From Opitutia bacterium (GTDB taxonomy: Bacteria; Verrucomicrobiota; Verrucomicrobiae; Opitutales; Opitutaceae), in contig CANEVO010000004.1 in assembly GCA_947442255.1 (NCBI GenBank), forward strand, positions 1 to 64,000: a DNA stretch of 64,000 nt, written 5' to 3'. The notes beneath the pieces are model-generated. The model worked only from the letters and a program-made list of their open reading frames with translations, was not told the origin of the DNA and ran no database searches. Within the stretch, counting starts at the first letter, position 1; every line of letters starts with the position of its first letter. Positions 18,705-27,034 of this stretch are shown here, piece by piece. Made by a program: the position numbers and the translations under genes.

Positions 18705-19706
18705 ATGCCAAAACGTCTCGGAAAGTTCGAACTCCCCAGCAAACTGACCAAGGTCGAAGAGGGTGCCACACCCACCTATGCCAAGTTCATCGCCGAGCCC
18801 TTCGAAGCCGGTTACGGCCACACCGTCGGCAATTCGCTTCGTCGTGTTCTCCTGAGTTCCATCGAGGGTGCCGCGATCTCTTCGATTAAGATCGATGGCG
18901 TAAACCACGAGTTCCAGTCGATCGACGGTGTGGTCGAGGACGTGACCGACATCGTCCTCAATCTGAAAAAGATCCTGATCGTCTCCACGAAGCGCGAGCC
19001 GATTTCTCTGCTGATCAAGGCATCGAAAGCTGGCGCCATCACCGCCGCTGACATCCAAGCCGATGCCAACATCACGATCGTCAACCCCGAACAGGTTATT
19101 TGCACCCTCGATCACAAGCGGGCATTCGAGGCGGAGATCGAGATCAAGACCGGCCGCGGATATTATCCCGGTGCAGCGAACAAGAAAGAGGAGCAGGCCA
19201 TTGGGGTGATTCCCATCGATTCGCTGTTCTCGCCGGTGCGCTTGGTGAAGTATGCGGTTGAAGCCACTCGCGTCGGGCAGACCACCGACTACGACAAGCT
19301 CATCCTGGAGGTCTGGACCGATGGTCGCATCACGCCCGATGACGCCCTCAAGCAAGCCGCCTCGATCCTCAAGCATCACCTCGATGTATTCGATCGCGTC
19401 AGCGAAGAGGCTTACGAATTCGAAAATCAGCAATCCGAGGTCAGCGAAGAGCAAAACAAACTCCGCAAGCTCCTCAACATGTCAGTCAACGAGATCGAGC
19501 TCTCGGTTCGTGCGGCTAATTGCTTGAACAACGCCAATATTACAACGGTCGGCGAGCTGGCGATGAAGACCGAGCAGGAGATGCTGAAGTACCGCAATTT
19601 CGGCAAGAAATCGCTCAACGAGATCAAGGAGAAGCTCGAAGCCCTCGGTCTTTCCCTCGGCATGAAGTTTGACGAGCGCCTCCTCGACACCAAGAAGGAA
19701 GCCTAA
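18705..19706 (+). CDS. rpoA: DNA-directed RNA polymerase subunit alpha
   Basis: 333 residues. The N-terminal dimerisation domain contains AEPFEAGYGHTVGNSLRRVLLSSIEGAAI and the ITPDDALKQAASILKHHLDVF end. The linker is followed by the C-terminal domain with SVNEIELSVRAANCLNNANI and EMLKYRNFGKKSLNEIKEKLEALGLSLG, which binds UP elements and activators. Normal length and order; the scaffold of RNA polymerase. Confidence 0.98.
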   Translation: MPKRLGKFELPSKLTKVEEGATPTYAKFIAEPFEAGYGHTVGNSLRRVLLSSIEGAAISSIKIDGVNHEFQSIDGVVEDVTDIVLNLKKILIVSTKREPISLLIKASKAGAITAADIQADANITIVNPEQVICTLDHKRAFEAEIEIKTGRGYYPGAANKKEEQAIGVIPIDSLFSPVRLVKYAVEATRVGQTTDYDKLILEVWTDGRITPDDALKQAASILKHHLDVFDRVSEEAYEFENQQSEVSEEQNKLRKLLNMSVNEIELSVRAANCLNNANITTVGELAMKTEQEMLKYRNFGKKSLNEIKEKLEALGLSLGMKFDERLLDTKKEA

Positions 19707-19714
19707 CGCTGGCT

Positions 19715-19766
19715 GGCGATGAACGGTGGCGGATGGTGGGCTCGTTGCCCGCCGACTGCCATCGCC
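19715..19766 (+). promoter_or_regulatory. Extended stem-loop in the rpoA-rplQ spacer
   Basis: Outer GGCGATG (19715-19721) pairs with CATCGCC (19760-19766); inner GGTGGGC (19735-19741) and GCCCGCC (19747-19753) pair around TCGTT. The following TTTCGCC is only a weak T-run. The 178-base spacer is the longest inside the superoperon and may hold an attenuator or an internal promoter. Confidence 0.4.
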
Positions 19767-19884
19767 TTTCGCCAACTGCACCCTCATTACTCTCTGATTG
19801 ATCCTTTCGGGTCTCGCGCCGTCTGCTGCCGCCCAACGCTGCGACCGGATTGCCGATCGGGACCCGCTTAAATAAACACCACCT

Positions 19885-20406
19885 ATGCGTCATAATAAAC
19901 ACCACGCTTCTCTGGGCGTGACCCGCGAGCACCGTCGGGCGATGTTGTCCAACCTCGCTGCGTCGCTCATCACGCACGGTCGCATTCAGACCACGCTGAC
20001 CAAAGCCAAGGCACTGCGCCCCTTCGTTGAGCGTGTGATCACCAAAGCCAAGCAGGCTGCGGCCAAGACAGAAAAAAAGGATGCGATCCATCTGCGCCGC
20101 CTTGCGCTCGCCGATGTACGCGACGAATCCGCGATCACGAAGCTGTTCAATGAAACGCACAAAGAGTTCACCAACCGTAGCGGTGGCTATACGCGGATCT
20201 ACAAGCTCGGTGCCCAGCGCCAGAGTGACGCGGCCGAGCTCGCGCTGATCGAGTTCGTGAAGGCCGACGATCCCGGTTACAAGAAGTCGAAGGGCAGTCG
20301 GAAGGCGGCAAAGGGGAAGAAAGCCAAGTCTCCCGAGGCTGAAAAAGCCGCCGTACCGGCTGAGGCCCCTGCGGCTGATGCTCCGTCCGGCGACGCCAAG
20401 GCCTGA
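19885..20406 (+). CDS. rplQ: 50S ribosomal protein L17 with C-terminal extension
   Basis: 173 residues versus 115-130 usually. It starts MRHNKHHASLGVTREHRRAMLSNLAASLITHGRIQTTLTKAKALRPFVE, all characteristic, and the core ends at AELALIEFVKADD. The last 50 residues are a Lys/Ala/Glu/Pro tail (KGKKAKSPEAEKAAVPAEAP). Last gene before the terminator. Confidence 0.96.
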   Translation: MRHNKHHASLGVTREHRRAMLSNLAASLITHGRIQTTLTKAKALRPFVERVITKAKQAAAKTEKKDAIHLRRLALADVRDESAITKLFNETHKEFTNRSGGYTRIYKLGAQRQSDAAELALIEFVKADDPGYKKSKGSRKAAKGKKAKSPEAEKAAVPAEAPAADAPSGDAKA

Positions 20407-20446
20407 CCACAGACTGCACCCGGAGAAATTCAGCGAGTCCTTTTCG

Positions 20447-20477
20447 AACGCGCCGAGTGAAAGCTCGGCGCGTTTTT
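20447..20477 (+). terminator. Intrinsic terminator of the ribosomal superoperon
   Basis: AACGCGCCGAG (20447-20457) pairs over eleven bases with CTCGGCGCGTT (20464-20474), loop TGAAAG, and the T-run continues to 20477. It lies 40 bases after the rplQ stop and is the first classic rho-independent terminator since rpsL, consistent with one long transcription unit. Confidence 0.93.
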
Positions 20478-20620
20478 CGTGGAGAGCGGTTTGGTTTTAC
20501 GGATGAATTTCGCGATCGGCGGTAAACGGCCGGCCGAGGTCCTCTGGGTGAGATCTTGATGGTAAGCGTCCGACCGGATACCTCGTAGCCGGTTAGTTTT
20601 GGATCCGGTAGGCTCCCGCG

Positions 20621-20995
20621 ATGGGAGCGATCATTGCCGCGCTGGTGGAGACGGGAGAAACGCAGGATGGCCGCGGGCGGCGGCGCAACTCGGCGGAGCG
20701 GAAAGAGGAGCTACTGCGTGCGTTTCGCGAGAGCCTCAACCGCGAATCGCTCGCCAACGTGCTCGAAGCGCAATGCGTCGCGCGAACTTTCCGCGACGAC
20801 TACAACTCAAGCCGGCCGCACAGCTTGATCCAGCAACGTACGCCGGCGGACTATCGCGCCGAACTTTTGGCCAAGCTCCCGACTCCAGTCAGGCCCGCCA
20901 AGCCGGGCCTTCCCTCCGTCGGCAGCTTGCCATTGTCCCCAACTCCACCCACTCCCTCGGGAGCAACCAACAACCCGTCCAGTCTCTCATCGTAG
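20621..20995 (+). pseudogene. IS3-family transposase remnant (integrase-domain end)
   Basis: The frame encodes FRESLNRES...LEAQ...ARTFRDDYNSSRPHSLIQQRTPADY, matching the end of IS3-type OrfB (FRxxxLNxxxF...EAR..IExWRxDYNxxRPHSxLGxxTPAEF). The catalytic DDE residues upstream are missing, and the preceding RRRNSAERKEELLRAF piece may come from an unrelated segment joined by deletion. The tail after TPADY is Pro-rich and unlike normal transposases. It sits just downstream of the superoperon terminator. Confidence 0.7.
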
Positions 20996-21031
20996 GTGGT
21001 CCAAGGTCGTGAGTCCTGTCAGTCGTCACGG
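20964..21031. repeat. Repeat copy 1 (probable IS end)
   Basis: CAACCAACAACCCGTCCAGTCTCTCATCGT followed by GGTCCAAG...GTGAGTCCTGTCAGTCGTCACGG. It is about 80 percent identical in its first half to copy 2 at 21484-21548. It starts inside the end of the transposase remnant, so it is probably that element's right end. Confidence 0.6.
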
Positions 21032-21258
21032 CCAGAGTTAGCGTACTTGTGCTTTGCTCCGTTCTTTTTCTCGATTGGCGCGTTTTACTGGAGAAAAGAA
21101 AATACGCTTTAACGCCCATATTTGGAAATGAACGCCTGTCTTTCGAGGTTTCCCGATCAATTTTGGGTTATGGAACTCATTGCGTGCGCCGCAGCCGGCA
21201 AGGTCTCCGCCACGTTCGCGGTGGGCTGGTGACTGGCGCCGCCCAACCCACTCAATTC

Positions 21259-21483
21259 ATGGATCTCACCAACGCCGCGGCCGTTTACTGCACGTTCGTT
21301 GGGCTCACTTTCTTGGGCCTTTGGCTTTGGTATGATCGTCGTGATCATCGGCGCTTTGAGCTCGAGCGTCGCAAGGCGACTTTTCATTGCATCCGATGCG
21401 ATACGCTTTACGTGGCGCCTGCCGGCGCCACGCTCGGCGTTTGTCCCAAATGCGGGTACGAGAACGTACGGCTGCGTTTCTAG
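21259..21483 (+). CDS. Small membrane-anchored zinc-ribbon protein
   Basis: 74 residues from the ATG at 21259. Residues 8-24 form one membrane segment (YCTFVGLTFLGLWLWYD), followed by a basic, charged helix (RRDHRRFELERRK), and then a four-Cys zinc ribbon CIRCDTLYVAP...CPKCGYENVRL. A single-pass inner-membrane protein with a cytoplasmic zinc ribbon is predicted from the positive-inside rule. Function unknown. It is bracketed by two copies of the same repeat, so it may have been moved by, or trapped between, insertion sequences. Confidence 0.75.
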   Translation: MDLTNAAAVYCTFVGLTFLGLWLWYDRRDHRRFELERRKATFHCIRCDTLYVAPAGATLGVCPKCGYENVRLRF

Positions 21484-21548
21484 TAACCAACAAGCCGCCC
21501 AGTCTCTCATCGTCAGTGCTCCAAGTCTGTGGGACTGGTCACACGGTG
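21484..21548. repeat. Repeat copy 2 (probable IS end)
   Basis: TAACCAACAAGCCGCCCAGTCTCTCATCGT then GCTCCAAGTCTGTGGGACTGGTCACACGG, in the same orientation as copy 1. The shared core CCAGTCTCTCATCGT is exact apart from one upstream base. It begins at the stop codon of the zinc-ribbon gene. The remaining 220 bases up to the next gene show nothing recognisable. Confidence 0.6.
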
Positions 21549-21765
21549 GCTCGATCGGAGCGTCTGGTTCGACATGTAATGCAGGCGGGAGCGAGCCAAT
21601 CGAGTCGGGTCCCGACGGTCGCACGGAATCGCGCCACGGCCAATTCCAGCGTTGAGCCGTGCAAGGCCGGTCGCTTAAGCTTACGTGAGATTAGACTTTT
21701 GCGATCGCCTCGGTGAGGCCGCTTTCCTTCCAGACCGGCAATTCTTCAACCCCATCCTAATCGCC

Positions 21766-22737
21766 ATGAAATCAATCGACCGCCGTAGTTTTATGAAAGG
21801 CTCGTTGCTGGCCGCGGCAGCCATTTCTTTTCCCGCCAACATACCTGTTCAAGCGGCGGCTGGGGCTCCGGAGAGTGGAATTGGAAACAGTGGCCCGGTG
21901 ATTATCGACACCGACATTAATTTGTTCGAGTGGCCGTACCGAACGTTGAAATACGGCGACAATACGCGGGCGCTCGTGGCCAAATTGCGCAAGCACGGCA
22001 TCGCGCAGGCTTGGGCCGGCAGCTACGAGGCTTTGTTTCACAAGAACCTCAGCGCGGTGAATTCACGCCTTGCCGCGGAGTGTCGCACTAATGGAGAGGG
22101 GATGCTACTGCCGTTCGGTACCGTCAATCCCGCCTGGGCCGATTGGGAAGAGGATCTGCGCCGCTGTCATGAGGTGCACAAGATGCCTGGGATCCGGCTT
22201 TATCCCGGCTATCAGTATTTCGGGTTTGAGGATCCGGCTTTCGCGCGGTTGCTGAAACTCGCGGGCGAGCGCGGCCTGATTGTTCAGATCGTCGGCGAAA
22301 TGGAGGAGCCGCGCGTGCATCATCCGAGTCTCGTGGTCAGAGAGTTCGATTTGACGGCATTGGCAACGGCGCTCAAGGCCACGCCCCAGACCAAAGTGCA
22401 GCTGGTCCATTTTTCGCCCTTTATCTTCATTTCCGGCGGGCAGGTATCGCAAAAGGCCCGAGAGCAGGTGCTCCACGAGACCAATGTGGTATTCGACATC
22501 TCCCGGTTGGAAGGCAACGGCATCGTGGGACGTGTGTTGGGCGTCGAAGAGCCCCTGGGTGTTTCGGGCGTGGGGAAGATTCCCCTTGAGCGCCTTCTTT
22601 TTGGTTCGCACGCGCCCTACTTTCCGGTCGAAACGTCGGTGATGCGGCTGTTCGAGTCGCCGCTTACGCTGCCGCAGATGCAAGCCATCATGGAGGGCAA
22701 TGCCCGTCGGTTTCTCGGGTCTCCGAAAAACGCCTGA
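21766..22737 (+). CDS. Tat-exported amidohydrolase-2 family protein lacking the HxH motif
   Basis: 323 residues from the ATG at 21766. The N-terminus DRRSFMKGSLLAAAAISFP is a twin-arginine signal (SRRxFxK type). The rest follows the amidohydrolase-2 TIM barrel: IIDTDINLFEWPYRTL, QAWAGSYEALFHKN, MPGIRLYPGYQYF, and FGSHAPYFPVETS near the end. Where the family usually has the metal-binding D-x-H-x-H it has DTDIN, so the metal site may be altered or absent. It precedes a second amidohydrolase by four bases; the two probably form an operon. Substrate unknown. Confidence 0.8.
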   Translation: MKSIDRRSFMKGSLLAAAAISFPANIPVQAAAGAPESGIGNSGPVIIDTDINLFEWPYRTLKYGDNTRALVAKLRKHGIAQAWAGSYEALFHKNLSAVNSRLAAECRTNGEGMLLPFGTVNPAWADWEEDLRRCHEVHKMPGIRLYPGYQYFGFEDPAFARLLKLAGERGLIVQIVGEMEEPRVHHPSLVVREFDLTALATALKATPQTKVQLVHFSPFIFISGGQVSQKAREQVLHETNVVFDISRLEGNGIVGRVLGVEEPLGVSGVGKIPLERLLFGSHAPYFPVETSVMRLFESPLTLPQMQAIMEGNARRFLGSPKNA

Positions 22738-22741
22738 CCCC

Positions 22742-23641
22742 ATGGCCATGAAATCAACCGACTTTTCCCTGAGTCCCGGAAGTTACGGGCTGCCCACGCG
22801 TGAGCAGCTCGTCGAACACCGTATCTGGGACGCCCACTACCATGGGTTCTTTGGCGCCGGGGTTTCCCAGCACTACGCGACGATGTTTTACGTCGAACGG
22901 ATGGGTATTGAGCGGGTGATCGTACTGGATATAGCTGCGGGCTCGGGCGCCCGCATCCGGGGCTCGGCCCAACCCTTTCTCGCGATCGACAATCAAGAGT
23001 GGGAGATTCTCGAAAAGGACCGCGATCGCGTTTCGGGCATCATCCGGATCGATCCGAACCGGCCGGAGGACAGCGTCCGAAAAATGGATCAGTGGATCAG
23101 CAAAGGGCCCTGCGTCGGGATCAAGTACGCCGGTGGCAATAGCGGCGTCCGGTGTAGTCATCCGAATAACGATGCTATTATCAGGCGGTGCAAGGAGCTG
23201 AATGCGGTAATCTACATCCACACATGGCTAAAGGTCGGCGGCAGTCCCCGCTTCGTTGGCGGCGGGAATGGCGAAGGCGAGTCGACGCCGATGGACGTCG
23301 CCCTTCTCGCCAAACGCTTTCCGGATGTGCCGATGATTTGCGGGCACTCTGGTGGCGATTGGGAGATTGGCGCGCGAGCCATTCGATCCTGCGAAAATGT
23401 CTATTTCGAATTCTCCGGCTCGGACCCGCATTCCGGTCAGGTGGACTATGCGGTCAACGAACTGGGCGTTGATCGTATAGTCTGGGGCGGCCACGGTCCG
23501 ATGCGCAGTTACGCGACCGAATTGACCAAGATTTTCGATTCAAATCTCAACTTGGCGGATCGGATCAAGGTATTTGGCGGCAATGTCCGCCGGATTGCTG
23601 CGCCGATCTTTAAGGCAAAGGGTTACAAGATGGTGCTGTAG
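22742..23641 (+). CDS. Amidohydrolase-2 family metal-dependent hydrolase (cytoplasmic)
   Basis: 299 residues (an ATG two codons later is also possible). No signal peptide. The metal site is intact: WDAHYHGFFG (HxH) near residue 32, VIYIHTW for the third ligand, CGHSGGDWE for the fourth and WGGHGP near the C-terminus in place of the usual Asp motif. TIM-barrel decarboxylase/hydrolase family. Paired with the exported homologue just upstream, suggesting both act on related compounds in different compartments. Confidence 0.8.
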   Translation: MAMKSTDFSLSPGSYGLPTREQLVEHRIWDAHYHGFFGAGVSQHYATMFYVERMGIERVIVLDIAAGSGARIRGSAQPFLAIDNQEWEILEKDRDRVSGIIRIDPNRPEDSVRKMDQWISKGPCVGIKYAGGNSGVRCSHPNNDAIIRRCKELNAVIYIHTWLKVGGSPRFVGGGNGEGESTPMDVALLAKRFPDVPMICGHSGGDWEIGARAIRSCENVYFEFSGSDPHSGQVDYAVNELGVDRIVWGGHGPMRSYATELTKIFDSNLNLADRIKVFGGNVRRIAAPIFKAKGYKMVL

Positions 23642-23853
23642 GTCGCCGTAGCGAGAAGCCTCCGTCTTTGCCGACCGTTGTGGCTTTGAAGCCGTTTGTC
23701 GGGTCGTTACCGGGTTGAGAAAGCGCTGTGGCGATCGCATTTGGTTAAATTCACGGCGCGGTTGGGCTCCGTTTGCAGGGTGACGTTGTGAACGCTTCCT
23801 GCCCGGGCGATGGCGTAATCGCTTGTCTGAGGGACAGGGCCGCCGGCGGACTG

Positions 23854-24837
23854 TCATTCGCCCGGTGGGTCGCAACACAGGACGATCTTTCCGATATGCC
23901 GACCGCTTTCCATCAGCCGATGCGCATCGGCGGCGGCGGCCAGCGGAAACATTTTGAAGACGTTCGGCTGTAACTTGCGCGTTTCGAGGAGCGGCCACAC
24001 CCGTTGCTCGATTTCGGCCGCCAGCGCGGTTTTAAATCCACTTTCCCGGCTGCGCAGTGTGCTGCCCGAGATCGAGAGCCGTCGCGACATCACTTGGTGC
24101 ACGTCAAACCCGGCCGTGCCCCCCTTTAGGGCATTTATAAAAACCAGTCTGCCATCGGGTCGAAGCAATCGGAGATTTTTGGCCACATAGTCGCCACCGA
24201 CCATATCGAGGATGAGGTCCACGCCTTCTTCTTTGAGCGCGGTTTCAAAATCCTCGCGTTGATAGTTGATGCTGTGATCGGCTCCGGCCGCGGTGCACGC
24301 GTCGCACTTTTCGTCGCTGCCCGCCGTGGCCGAAACCTTGGCCCCAAATGCCTTCGCCAGTTGGATGGCCATCATTCCGATGCCGCTGGATCCGCCATGC
24401 ACCAGGAATTTCTCACCGGCCTGAAGGCGCCCGCGCTGAAAGACATTGCTCCAAACCGTGAAGATTGCCTCCGGGAGCGCCGCCGCTTCCGGAAAGCTCC
24501 AGCCGGGCGGAATGGGCAAGCAATGACCCGTATCCACGGCCACGAATTCCGCGTAGCCCTCGCCGGCGAGCAACGCGCACACGGCGTCCCCCGGCTTCCA
24601 TCGCCTAACGGCCGCGCCGCATGTTTCCACCACGCCTGCGACTTCCAGTCCAGGGATCTCCCGCGAGACGCCGGCGGGCGGCGGGTAGCGGCCTTCCCGT
24701 TGCATGAGATCGGCACGGTTGACCCCAGCGGCATTGACGCGAATGAGAACTTGGGAATCGCCAGGGACCGGCGTGGGGCGCTCCGCGATTGCAAGGACAT
24801 CAGCGGGCCCGGGTTTGGAGATCACGACTGCCTGCAT
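23854..24837 (-). CDS. NAD(P)H:quinone oxidoreductase, zeta-crystallin/PIG3 type
   Basis: 327 residues of the zinc-free medium-chain dehydrogenase family. It starts MQAVVISKPGPADVLAI, has VNAAGVNRADLMQREGRYPPPAG, the EVAGVV and GDAVCALL segments, and the NADPH-binding VHGGSSGIGMMAIQLAKAFGA. The absence of structural zinc cysteines and the RADLMQRxGxYPPP motif point to PIG3-type quinone oxidoreductases. It stands alone on the minus strand; the 210 bases between it and the preceding gene contain nothing I recognise. Confidence 0.9.
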   Translation of the reverse strand: MQAVVISKPGPADVLAIAERPTPVPGDSQVLIRVNAAGVNRADLMQREGRYPPPAGVSREIPGLEVAGVVETCGAAVRRWKPGDAVCALLAGEGYAEFVAVDTGHCLPIPPGWSFPEAAALPEAIFTVWSNVFQRGRLQAGEKFLVHGGSSGIGMMAIQLAKAFGAKVSATAGSDEKCDACTAAGADHSINYQREDFETALKEEGVDLILDMVGGDYVAKNLRLLRPDGRLVFINALKGGTAGFDVHQVMSRRLSISGSTLRSRESGFKTALAAEIEQRVWPLLETRKLQPNVFKMFPLAAAADAHRLMESGRHIGKIVLCCDPPGE

Positions 24838-24883
24838 GATGGCGGAACTTAAATTAGCCCGCGGGTAACTTGGCTTATATTTC

Positions 24884-25375
24884 CTACGGCTTCGTTACGC
24901 GGGAGAACTCGATTTCGAACGTCTGCCGGAGTGCGGGCTGCGTGTATTGGCCGAGCAAGCGGTCGGTGGCGGGATCGTGGCGCAAGACATACGTGCTGCC
25001 GGGATAGCCGACATCATTCAGCTCGATCAGAATTTGCATGCGTCCGACACCTTCATGCCAAGCTGCGCGCGAGACCCGGATCGACTTGGGGTTGAAATAA
25101 CTCGCATCGAGAACGCCACCCGCCGCGCCGCTGCGTATTTCGAGCACGTAACCTCCGTCGTCGCGAACCCAACGCCCGTAGACCTTTCGCAGGGATTCAG
25201 GTGCCGCAGCTACGGTCGCCGTGGAACCAGCCTTAGGATCTGTCGCAGTTGAGGCCGGCGTGTCGGCTTGTTTCCGACACGAACTCGTCGCCACGATGGA
25301 GATGAGGCCGCAAGCCATCACGACGGAGCGCGCATGTGGGCGGCAAACGAATGCGGTGAGTGTCGGCGTAAGCAT
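24884..25375 (-). CDS. Predicted lipoprotein, unknown function
   Basis: 163 residues from the ATG at 25375. The N-terminus HARSVVMACGLISIVATSSCRKQ is a hydrophobic signal ending at a Cys, a weak lipobox (TSSC). A Ser/Thr/Ala linker follows, then a compact domain starting YGRWVRDDGGYVLEIRSG with alternating strands, ending QTFEIEFSRVTKP. The frame is open upstream to 25555 but that part is not convincing. It lies 73 bases downstream of the CxxCH protein on the same strand and is probably co-transcribed with it. Confidence 0.65.
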   Translation of the reverse strand: MLTPTLTAFVCRPHARSVVMACGLISIVATSSCRKQADTPASTATDPKAGSTATVAAAPESLRKVYGRWVRDDGGYVLEIRSGAAGGVLDASYFNPKSIRVSRAAWHEGVGRMQILIELNDVGYPGSTYVLRHDPATDRLLGQYTQPALRQTFEIEFSRVTKP

Positions 25376-25448
25376 TTTGCAATCGAGGCGCTCTGTTGCA
25401 GCAATGGCAAGCGATGGGAAGGCCGTCGCGCGTGGTCGCGGCGCACCT

Positions 25449-26771
25449 TCAAGGCCCGGCGGGAGCGACAGGTGCGGCCTGGCTCCACCGGCTGCGCAAT
25501 TCCGGATGCGTGTCATGCAGGATCGCGAGGATCCGGGCGCGTTCCCCGGCATCAAGATATTCGTAGTGAGAGTCGGGATCGTCGGCCTTCAACACTCTGG
25601 CTAGACGGTCGTAGACCCGGCGTTTCAATGGCTCCGGCAGCGACAGGAACATCTCGGAATAGATCAAATAGCTGCACCGGTTGCGGAAAAGTCTTCCCGC
25701 GAGGTGAAGGTCCCGCAACGAACCCCCATCAGCACTACGCTTGGCTCGCGACAGAAAGACCCGTTGGAACGATTGGTCGCCGCTCACCGTTGGAAGTTCG
25801 GCGGCATCTTTGAAAAGCAGGGCGTCGACAACAGCCTTCGTTTCACTCTCGAACACACTCTTGACGCTGTCGTAGGAAGGTTCCGTCGTCACCGGTTGTT
25901 TGAAATCGTGTTGTAATCCGGCCTGATAGGCGAGCATCCGCCGGCAGCTGAATGCGGCATGCGTCAGCGTATTTTGCGTGCCCATCTGATGTTCGAAGAT
26001 GAGCAGGGCAACGATGTCGCTTCCGGTGGCCAGATAGCGGTCTGTCCCAAAGAAAGGAGCAAGGTCGGTCACATTCGCCCCCTTGGCGGTATTGAAGACC
26101 AGTTGGCCGCCTTTATCGGTAGCCAAGATGTTGCCTCGATGAGTGGTCTGGCCATGTCGGCCGCTGACGTACCACCCCCCCCAGCGTTCGGTGAACGGCG
26201 TGTGGTCGTCCACGATTTGCGAGCCGAAGCGCAACAACGGTTCGCCTCGATCGTCAGGAAAAACCGACCGGGCGAAGACTGCGGGAATATCGCGAACGAA
26301 GGCGCCACCGTGACAGCGCAAGCAGTCGGAGTCGCGGACAAAACGCGGTGCCGTGCCGTCGCGCCGGTTGGAATCAAACGAATAGAACACCGGGCCGAGC
26401 ATGGGATCGATCGCGATGACTTCCACGAGCCCACCAGGGACCCAACCCACGTAACAGTTGTCGGAGAAATAGAGCACGCGAGGATGTTCCGGCCGGATGC
26501 GGCCGCGCTGAAAACTCGTGTTAGAGAATACCAGGAGCAGGCTCTCCACCGGAACCTGCAGTTTGTGCAGGAGTGCCGCCACTTTTTCCTTCTCGGAACC
26601 CGTGATCACGAATGCGCCAGAAGCCATTTTGGCCTCAAGCGCCGTGATGATGTCGCTGGGCTCGGTCGCGGAGTAATTAATGGGCGAATTTTCAAACTCA
26701 TCCCGGCTCTGGCCGCGGAGTGGTGCCGGCGCGCAAGCCACGATCAGGCCGCTGAGAATCAGCGGGCGCAT
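25449..26771 (-). CDS. Secreted protein with a single c-type haem motif, unknown function
   Basis: 440 residues from the ATG at 26771, which gives the signal MRPLILSGLIVACAPAPLRGQ; an ATG at 26810 is an alternative. The mature protein has an N-terminal helical part, then FYSFDSNRRDGTAPRFVRD followed by CLRCHGG, a c-type haem motif, then SGRHGQTTHRGN and ATDKGGQ, and a long C-terminal helical domain with LTHAAFSCRRMLAYQ. Similar proteins of unknown function are known in PVC bacteria. Probably periplasmic, with a redox or haem-sensing role by inference. Confidence 0.75.
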   Translation of the reverse strand: MRPLILSGLIVACAPAPLRGQSRDEFENSPINYSATEPSDIITALEAKMASGAFVITGSEKEKVAALLHKLQVPVESLLLVFSNTSFQRGRIRPEHPRVLYFSDNCYVGWVPGGLVEVIAIDPMLGPVFYSFDSNRRDGTAPRFVRDSDCLRCHGGAFVRDIPAVFARSVFPDDRGEPLLRFGSQIVDDHTPFTERWGGWYVSGRHGQTTHRGNILATDKGGQLVFNTAKGANVTDLAPFFGTDRYLATGSDIVALLIFEHQMGTQNTLTHAAFSCRRMLAYQAGLQHDFKQPVTTEPSYDSVKSVFESETKAVVDALLFKDAAELPTVSGDQSFQRVFLSRAKRSADGGSLRDLHLAGRLFRNRCSYLIYSEMFLSLPEPLKRRVYDRLARVLKADDPDSHYEYLDAGERARILAILHDTHPELRSRWSQAAPVAPAGP

Positions 26772-27034
26772 CTTGCGCTTTGAAGAACGCCAGCCACCAA
26801 ACGGTCGCATGATCTTTTTTTCGGCCTGGCTGGAAATGAGTCTACGAAAAATCGCCGAATACGGTCGAGGTGTCGCGCATAGAAGCAGATGGCGCGGGGA
26901 TAGATGCCCGGCCTGATCTGCCTCGACGGAGACGCATTTCCAGCATAGACCATCGAGCCTCGCTTTCAACCTGGTGGTGAGAACTGGTTCCGCTCCTCCG
27001 GCTTTCTTGTCATTTGCCCCTTCCACTCTGGCCT

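Noticed and set aside
20964..21548. Integron gene cassette with attC sites around the zinc-ribbon gene
   Set aside because: The flanking repeats lack the RYYYAAC and GTTRRRY core sites and have no proper attC fold; no integrase is in the window.
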